Below, one piece after another: positions 1-4,005 of a stretch of 7,923 nucleotides of DNA. The stretch's first letter is position 1; each line of letters begins with the position of its first letter. Both the position numbers and the translations under genes were made by a program. The stretch spans positions 1 through 7,923 of the forward strand of contig JAOUPW010000068.1 of assembly GCA_029879665.1 (NCBI GenBank). Reading direction: 5' to 3'. The notes beneath the pieces were generated by a model that was not told where the DNA came from, searched no databases, and saw only the letters and a list, made by a program, of their open reading frames with translations. Source of the stretch: Rhodospirillales bacterium. GTDB lineage: Bacteria; Pseudomonadota; Alphaproteobacteria; Rhodospirillales; JAOUPW01.

Positions 1-134
1 TCCGCGCCGCTATCGTGAACGCCGTGCGGGGTGCTGTCAATTTCCTTCAGCCATTCGACGATGGGCCGGGTTCGGTTGGTCCAGATGGATTTGGGGAGAA
101 GCACAATGGTTTTTTTGCCGTTTTGCTGATCCAT
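1..134 (-). CDS. Unrecognised protein, N-terminal fragment (cut by window edge)
   Basis: The first 44 codons of a minus-strand gene that runs off the left edge. The protein begins MDQQNGKKTIVLLPKSIW and continues with a tryptophan- and proline-containing, mildly basic stretch. I see no signal peptide or membrane segment. The start at 134 is chosen because GAGGGA lies at 141-146 with a 6-base spacer, a good Shine-Dalgarno match, and because no other ATG, GTG or TTG occurs in this frame back to the stop at 222-224. The gene is divergent from the AEC permease and shares with it an intergenic region full of inverted repeats, so the two may be co-regulated. The visible part is too short to assign a family; it could be a small hypothetical protein or the N-terminus of an enzyme. 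Confidence 0.6.
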   Translation of the reverse strand, partial: MDQQNGKKTIVLLPKSIWTNRTRPIVEWLKEIDSTPHGVHDSGA

Positions 135-140
135 ATTCGA

Positions 141-146
141 TCCCTC
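141..146 (-). promoter_or_regulatory. Ribosome binding site of the left-edge gene
   Basis: GAGGGA on the minus strand, 6 bases before the ATG at 134. It decides the start of the partial gene, because the frame stays open upstream to 221 without another usable start codon. Confidence 0.6.
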
Positions 147-255
147 GACGACGGTGCCAGGAGAAGGACAACCGCCTGCTATCTTGTTTAAACCTTCACA
201 TAAGCCCCTGAAACAGAGACATCATGTTCGGGAGATTAGATGCCTCCTTTAAATA

Positions 256-280
256 ATAACCATTGTTATCAGATGGTTAT
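256..280. repeat. Inverted repeat in divergent intergenic region, candidate operator
   Basis: Perfect 8-base arms ATAACCAT (256-263) and ATGGTTAT (273-280) around a 9-base spacer. GTTATC also recurs at 265-270 and 276-281, 11 bases apart (about one helical turn). A second small inverted repeat, AGATG-5-CATCT, overlaps at 271-285, and the 8-base palindrome CTCCGGAG follows at 284-291. A minus-strand TATTAT (253-258) that resembles a -10 box overlaps the left arm. Position and symmetry fit a dimeric regulator of the left-edge gene, the permease, or both. The regulator family cannot be read from the sequence; the AT-rich GATAA-like character is only loosely reminiscent of Fur-type boxes. Confidence 0.45.
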
Positions 281-328
281 CATCTCCGGAGCTGAAATTT
301 CGCGGAGTATGCCATATCCCTGCGGCAT

Positions 329-346
329 CTGAAAAGGCCCTTTCAG
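329..346. promoter_or_regulatory. 18-base palindrome upstream of the AEC promoter, candidate operator
   Basis: CTGAAAAGGCCCTTTCAG: perfect 6-base arms CTGAAA and TTTCAG with the self-complementary GGCC at the centre, one A/C mismatch on each side of the core. It ends 5 bases before the proposed -35 box of the permease gene, placing its centre about 50 bases upstream of the predicted transcription start. That position would suit an activator or an upstream repressor site. The form resembles operators of dimeric helix-turn-helix regulators, but the cognate protein is not in the window. Confidence 0.4.
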
Positions 347-351
347 CCCGA

Positions 352-380
352 TTGAAGGACCCGGCCACACGCGATACAAC
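352..380 (+). promoter_or_regulatory. Candidate sigma70 promoter of the AEC permease
   Basis: TTGAAG at 352-357 (4 of 6 matches to TTGACA), a 17-base spacer, then TACAAC at 375-380 (4 of 6 to TATAAT). Transcription would start near 387, about 30 bases before the ATG at 419. The spacing is ideal and the palindrome at 329-346 lies immediately upstream, but both hexamers are only partial matches. Confidence 0.4.
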
Positions 381-418
381 CATGCGCTCGGAACTTCAAC
401 CGCAAGGACCCCCGCCCC

Positions 419-1294
419 ATGTTGGCCCAGATTTTTTCCATCATCGCGCCGGTGTTCCTGTGCGCCGGCATCGGTTTCGTCTGGTCCAAAAAAGGCATGC
501 CCTACGAAACCAATTTCGTCACCCGCCTGGTCACCATCATCGGATTTCCCTGCCTGATCTTCGTTGCCCTGATCAAGGCGGACATCAACTTCGAGACTCT
601 CGGTACCATGGGGGTCGCTTCTCTAGCAACGGTGGTTGTCTTTGCCGTCATCACCATCCCCTTGTTCAGGTTGTTCAAAATCGAACAGCGCGACTTTCTC
701 CCCTCCATGCTGTTCGCCAATACCGGGAACATGGGATTGCCGTTGTGCCTGTTCGCCTTTGGCGAACCGGGCCTGGCGTTAGGAATAGCTTATTTTACAA
801 TCAACATCCTGCTGGTGTTTATTCTCAGCCCGGCGATCGCGACCGGACGGGCAAACGTGATCGAAGTCCTGAAGATGCCCTTGGTGTGGGCGGTACCGGC
901 GGCCCTGGTCATTAAGTACTTGGGCCAGGAGGTTCCGGTATGGCTGTTCCGGACTCTTGATCTGATCGGCGGCTTTACCATCCCCTTGATGCTGATTACG
1001 CTCGGCGTATCGTTGGCCAGCCTGCACATCAAGAGTCTGCCGCGAAGCATCTGGCTGTCCGTGCTTCGACTGGGGATGGGATTTGCCGTCGGTTGGGGAA
1101 CGGCGGAAGCATTCGGATATGAAGGCGTGGCCCGGGGCGTGCTGATTATCGAATGCACCATGCCCATCGCCGTATTCAATTATCTATTTGCTCAGATGTA
1201 CGGCAACAAACCTGAAGAAGTTGCCGGAACCGTGTTGGTCTCGACCACGCTGTCGTTTCTGACCCTGCCGGGGCTGCTGTGGTTCGTGATTTAA
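419..1294 (+). CDS. AEC (auxin efflux carrier) family transporter
   Basis: An inner-membrane permease of the AEC/Mem_trans family, whose bacterial members are secondary carriers, often for malonate, malate or other organic acids; the substrate here is unknown. The 291 residues are strongly hydrophobic with about ten membrane segments in two halves, the usual family length. Visible hallmarks are the half-one motif NTGNMGLP (101-108), the matching segment ECTMPIAVFNYLFAQMYG (245-262) in the second half, and the closing STTLSFLTLP (275-284). The ATG at 419 is preceded by AAGGA (404-408), and the protein enters a membrane helix directly, as family members do. The gene stands alone on the plus strand with a plausible promoter and palindromes upstream. 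It ends 4 bases from the convergent DUF4197 gene, with no room for a terminator between them. Confidence 0.9.
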   Translation: MLAQIFSIIAPVFLCAGIGFVWSKKGMPYETNFVTRLVTIIGFPCLIFVALIKADINFETLGTMGVASLATVVVFAVITIPLFRLFKIEQRDFLPSMLFANTGNMGLPLCLFAFGEPGLALGIAYFTINILLVFILSPAIATGRANVIEVLKMPLVWAVPAALVIKYLGQEVPVWLFRTLDLIGGFTIPLMLITLGVSLASLHIKSLPRSIWLSVLRLGMGFAVGWGTAEAFGYEGVARGVLIIECTMPIAVFNYLFAQMYGNKPEEVAGTVLVSTTLSFLTLPGLLWFVI

Positions 1295-1298
1295 TCCG

Positions 1299-2069
1299 TC
1301 AACGAGCCGAAAAGACTTTTTGCAAAATGTCAGTGGAGCGCTTGGCCGGATTGTTGCGGATGGCGGCTTCTTCCTTAGCCACGTAATGGAATATCCCGCC
1401 CAACGCCTTTTCGATTACATAGCGGGTGAGGTTCGCCTTGACATCGGGCACGAACGGCAGGGACTTATATTCCGCCATCACATCATCGTACGCGCGAACG
1501 GCGCCGACCTGGGACATCGCGTTCGCGACAATGGGCTGCATGGCATCTGTCAGAGGTGACGTCATGTTGCCTTGGAAATAGCGAGTTGCCGCATCGTCGG
1601 GGCCGTTGTAGATCGCGCGGGCGTCCTCCAAGGTCATGGCGCGGATCGCCTTCCAGAAAATATCCTTGGCCAGAGGCGTTGCCGTTTCCGCCGCGCGGTT
1701 GAGCTTCAGTTCCAGATCATCCAGCATGCCGGACATGCCCGCCATCTTCATTGCCGACTGTACCGGCTTAAGTGAATCCGGCAGGGGGATATGGATGGCC
1801 GGATCACTGTTGAAACCGTCGGCACGGCCCAACTGACGTACCACCGTTTCGGTACCGACGATAAGAGCGTCGGTTAGGCCGGCAATAATATCGGCGTTGC
1901 TGAGCAGCGACGAAGGGCTGTTAGAAGAATCTCCTGACGAACCAAGGTTGCCGAGCGTTTCCTGGCCCTTTTTGAGCCAGTCAGTTTGCGCCTGCACACC
2001 CCTTACTCCCGAAAGGATGAACAGCAGGGAAAGAACGGTTAATACGGCGAAAAAGGATTTCAAGGTCAT
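1299..2069 (-). CDS. DUF4197 family exported protein
   Basis: A 256-residue protein of the uncharacterised DUF4197 family. Residues 1-27 form a Sec signal peptide: basic MTLK start, hydrophobic stretch FFAVLTVLSLLFILSG, and an Ala-X-Ala-like end at VQA-Q (27/28). There is no lipobox cysteine, so the mature protein is probably free in the periplasm. After a Ser/Gly/Asn-rich linker (about 40-57), the helical DUF4197 domain covers about 58-252; the segments IHIPLPDSL, KDIFWKAIRAMTLEDA and KALGGIFHYVAKEE are typical. The frame is open upstream to 2384, but those extra residues overlap the glnS 3' end in another frame and precede the signal peptide, so the ATG at 2069 is preferred; an AGAG-type ribosome site lies about 9 bases before it. 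Function is unknown in the family. It lies 145 bases downstream of glnS and may have its own promoter. Confidence 0.85.
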   Translation of the reverse strand: MTLKSFFAVLTVLSLLFILSGVRGVQAQTDWLKKGQETLGNLGSSGDSSNSPSSLLSNADIIAGLTDALIVGTETVVRQLGRADGFNSDPAIHIPLPDSLKPVQSAMKMAGMSGMLDDLELKLNRAAETATPLAKDIFWKAIRAMTLEDARAIYNGPDDAATRYFQGNMTSPLTDAMQPIVANAMSQVGAVRAYDDVMAEYKSLPFVPDVKANLTRYVIEKALGGIFHYVAKEEAAIRNNPAKRSTDILQKVFSAR

Positions 2070-2152
2070 GGCGCATTTCTCTTGGCTTGCTGTATTTTTT
2101 AACAACATTTCAGGAACACGGCTACATTTCCCATGTGGGGATAGAATCCTGG

Positions 2153-2176
2153 GACCGCAACAAAAAAAGGGCGGTC
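2153..2176. repeat. Hairpin in the leader of the DUF4197 gene
   Basis: Perfect 6-base arms GACCGC (2153-2158) and GCGGTC (2171-2176) around a 12-base loop that includes seven A's on the plus strand, i.e. a run of U in the minus-strand transcript. It sits in the glnS-DUF4197 gap, about 85 bases before the DUF4197 start. Because the U run is in the loop, not after the stem, this is not a standard terminator. Confidence 0.3.
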
Positions 2177-2202
2177 GAATGTCAAATCTGAAAAACTGTA
2201 GA

Positions 2203-2223
2203 AAGGGCGGGACGTTAGCCCTT
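2203..2223 (-). terminator. Weak candidate terminator at the end of glnS
   Basis: On the minus strand AAGGGC (2223-2218) and GCCCTT (2208-2203) form a 6-base stem with a 9-base loop that contains the glnS TAA stop. The stem is followed by TTCTACAGTTTTT, an interrupted rather than continuous U run. The stem is short, so termination would be inefficient and some read-through into the DUF4197 gene is possible. Confidence 0.3.
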
Positions 2224-3912
2224 GCTTCCGCTTTGAGCCTGAATCTTGGCCCAGGTATCGCGCAGGCCGACGGCGCGGTTGAAAACCGGCTTACCGGGTG
2301 CCGAGTCGGGATCAAGACAGAAATAGCCCTGCCGTTCAAACTGTACCGTCTCTCCCTGGGGATGCTCCGCCAGACTGGGCTCAATACGACAATTCTTCAG
2401 AACCGTAAGGGAATCCGGATTGAGGTCGTCGAGAAAATCGCTGTCCGCCCCGGGATTGAGTGCGGTAAACAAGTGGTCATAGAGCCTGACCTCGACCGGT
2501 AACGAATCCGCCGCAGAAACCCAGTGTAACGTTCCTTTCACTTTCCTCCCGTCGGGCGCATTTCCGCCCCGGGTTTCGGGATCATAGGTGCAGCGCAGTT
2601 CAACCACTTGACCGGCATCATCCTTGATCACATCGGTACAGGTGATGAAATACGCGTAGCGCAGACGAACTTCGCGACCTGGGCCTAATCTGAAAAATTT
2701 CTTCGGCGGGTCTTCCATGAAGTCCTCGCGCTCGATGTAAAGCTCCCTGGAAAAAGGAACACGGCGCGTTCCCGCGCTTTCGTCTTCCGGATTGTTAATG
2801 GCCTCAAGGTCTTCCCTTCCGCCCTCGGGATAGTTTTCGATCACCACCTTCAGGGGGGTCAACACCGCCATCCGGCGCTGGGCGGTCTTGTTGAGTAGTT
2901 CGCGGGTGCAATGTTCCAGCAACGCGACCTCGACGGTCCCTTCAGTTTTGGTGATGGCGACGCGGCTGGCAAAATCCCGGATCGCAGCAGGCGGAATGCC
3001 CCGCCGGCGAAGGCCGCTCAGGGTCGGCATACGGGGATCGTCCCAACCCCGGACATGGCCGTCGATAACAAGCTGCATCAGACGGCGCTTCGACAGTACC
3101 GTGTGCGTAAGACTGAGGCGGGAAAATTCGATTTGCCGCGGCCTGGACGGCACCGGCAGGTTTTCGATCAGCCAATCATAAAGGGGCCGATGATCCGCGA
3201 ATTCGAGGGTGCAAATGGAATGAGTGATGTGTTCTATGGCATCAGACTGACCGTGGGCGAAATCATAAGTAGGATAGATGTTCCAGGCATCGCCCGTGCG
3301 CGGATGGGCGGCGTGAAGAATGCGGTACAGCACCGGATCGCGCAGGTTGATGTTGCCGCTGGCCATATCGATTTTGGCGCGCAGCACCCGGGCGCCATCG
3401 GGAAAATCGCCGGCACGCATACGGCGGAACAGGTCCAGATTTTCGTCTTGGGAACGGTCGCGAAAGGGGCTGTTCCGGCCCGCTTCGGTCAGAGTGCCAC
3501 GGTAAGCGCGGATATCGTCGGCACTCAGATCGTCGACATAGGCCTTGCCTTTGCCGATCAAGACTTCTGCCCAGTCATAGAGCTGTTCAAAATTATCCGA
3601 GGCGTAATAAAGATGATCGCCCCAATCGAAACCGAGCCAGCGCACGTCTTCCATGATGGATTCGATATATTCCATCTCTTCCTTGACCGGATTGGTATCG
3701 TCAAAACGAAGATGGCAGCGCCCATCGAATTCCTCTGCAATGCCGAAATTTAGGCAAATGGACTTAGCGTGCCCAAGGTGAAGGTAGCCGTTAGGTTCCG
3801 GCGGGAACCGGGTGACGACGGATTCGACACGGCCCGCGCCCAAATCCTCACGGATGGCCTCTCGGATAAAATCCCGGAGGGTGTCGTCGTCAGGGCCGTT
3901 GGTTTCGTTCAT
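2215..3912 (-). CDS. glnS: Glutaminyl-tRNA synthetase
   Basis: Cytoplasmic class I synthetase that charges tRNA-Gln with glutamine using ATP. The protein is about 565 residues, close to the 554 of the E. coli enzyme, and matches it along its whole length from memory. Counting from the ATG at 3912, the ATP-binding HIGH-type motif is in [15 protein letters not shown] (about 37-51), followed by [11 protein letters not shown]. The KMSKS equivalent is VLSKR (about 272-276), preceded by FSRLSLTHT and followed by GWDDPRMPT and LRRRG. The C-terminal beta-barrel anticodon-binding domains end with ERQGYFCLD and [15 protein letters not shown]. These GlnRS-specific blocks separate it from GluRS. An in-frame ATG at 3927 would add MRKTA; neither start has a strong ribosome site, and 3912 is slightly preferred because GAG lies 10 bases before it. 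The gene is intact, and its presence implies direct Gln-tRNA charging. Confidence 0.95.
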   Translation of the reverse strand: MNETNGPDDDTLRDFIREAIREDLGAGRVESVVTRFPPEPNGYLHLGHAKSICLNFGIAEEFDGRCHLRFDDTNPVKEEMEYIESIMEDVRWLGFDWGDHLYYASDNFEQLYDWAEVLIGKGKAYVDDLSADDIRAYRGTLTEAGRNSPFRDRSQDENLDLFRRMRAGDFPDGARVLRAKIDMASGNINLRDPVLYRILHAAHPRTGDAWNIYPTYDFAHGQSDAIEHITHSICTLEFADHRPLYDWLIENLPVPSRPRQIEFSRLSLTHTVLSKRRLMQLVIDGHVRGWDDPRMPTLSGLRRRGIPPAAIRDFASRVAITKTEGTVEVALLEHCTRELLNKTAQRRMAVLTPLKVVIENYPEGGREDLEAINNPEDESAGTRRVPFSRELYIEREDFMEDPPKKFFRLGPGREVRLRYAYFITCTDVIKDDAGQVVELRCTYDPETRGGNAPDGRKVKGTLHWVSAADSLPVEVRLYDHLFTALNPGADSDFLDDLNPDSLTVLKNCRIEPSLAEHPQGETVQFERQGYFCLDPDSAPGKPVFNRAVGLRDTWAKIQAQSGSKG

Positions 3913-3965
3913 AGCGGTCTTTCTCATAATATTTAAGTCTTACTTGGCGGAATCTGCTCCTATCT

Positions 3966-3989
3966 GTCGGATCAGAGCACTTCCGTCAA
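3966..3989 (-). promoter_or_regulatory. Possible glnS promoter (weak)
   Basis: In the gap between the glycosyltransferase gene and glnS the minus strand has TTGACG (3989-3984), 5 of 6 to the -35 consensus. The matching -10 is poor: CAGATA at 17 bases, with GATAGG slightly further downstream. A start roughly 30-45 bases before the glnS ATG is plausible. No better promoter is visible in the gap. Confidence 0.25.
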
Positions 3990-4005
3990 GCGATGAATAC
4001 TAAAA

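Noticed and set aside
352..915. Alternative plus-strand frame of 187 codons over the permease 5' half
   Set aside because: It is rich in His, Arg and Pro as expected of an out-of-frame reading, and it conflicts with the clear AEC protein.
1295..1330. Terminator between the convergent permease and DUF4197 genes
   Set aside because: The gap is 4 bases, and AAAAG-A-CTTTT just beyond cannot form a hairpin because the loop would be a single base.
2180..2185. Perfect TTGACA on the minus strand upstream of the DUF4197 gene
   Set aside because: No acceptable -10 hexamer lies 15-19 bases downstream; the region there is a T run followed by a GC-rich stretch. A promoter may exist, but I cannot place it.
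2070..2384. Longer form of the DUF4197 protein starting at 2384
   Set aside because: The extra 105 residues overlap the glnS 3' end in another frame, are unusually rich in Arg and Pro, and would bury a clean signal peptide that begins at 2069.
1897..2502. Plus-strand open frame of 201 codons opposite the DUF4197 and glnS genes
   Set aside because: It spans parts of two well-supported minus-strand genes and their gap, shows no family features, and is explained as an antisense shadow.
2911..3753. Plus-strand open frame of 280 codons opposite glnS
   Set aside because: Long antisense frames are common opposite GC-rich genes; glnS is unambiguous here and the product has no recognisable domain.
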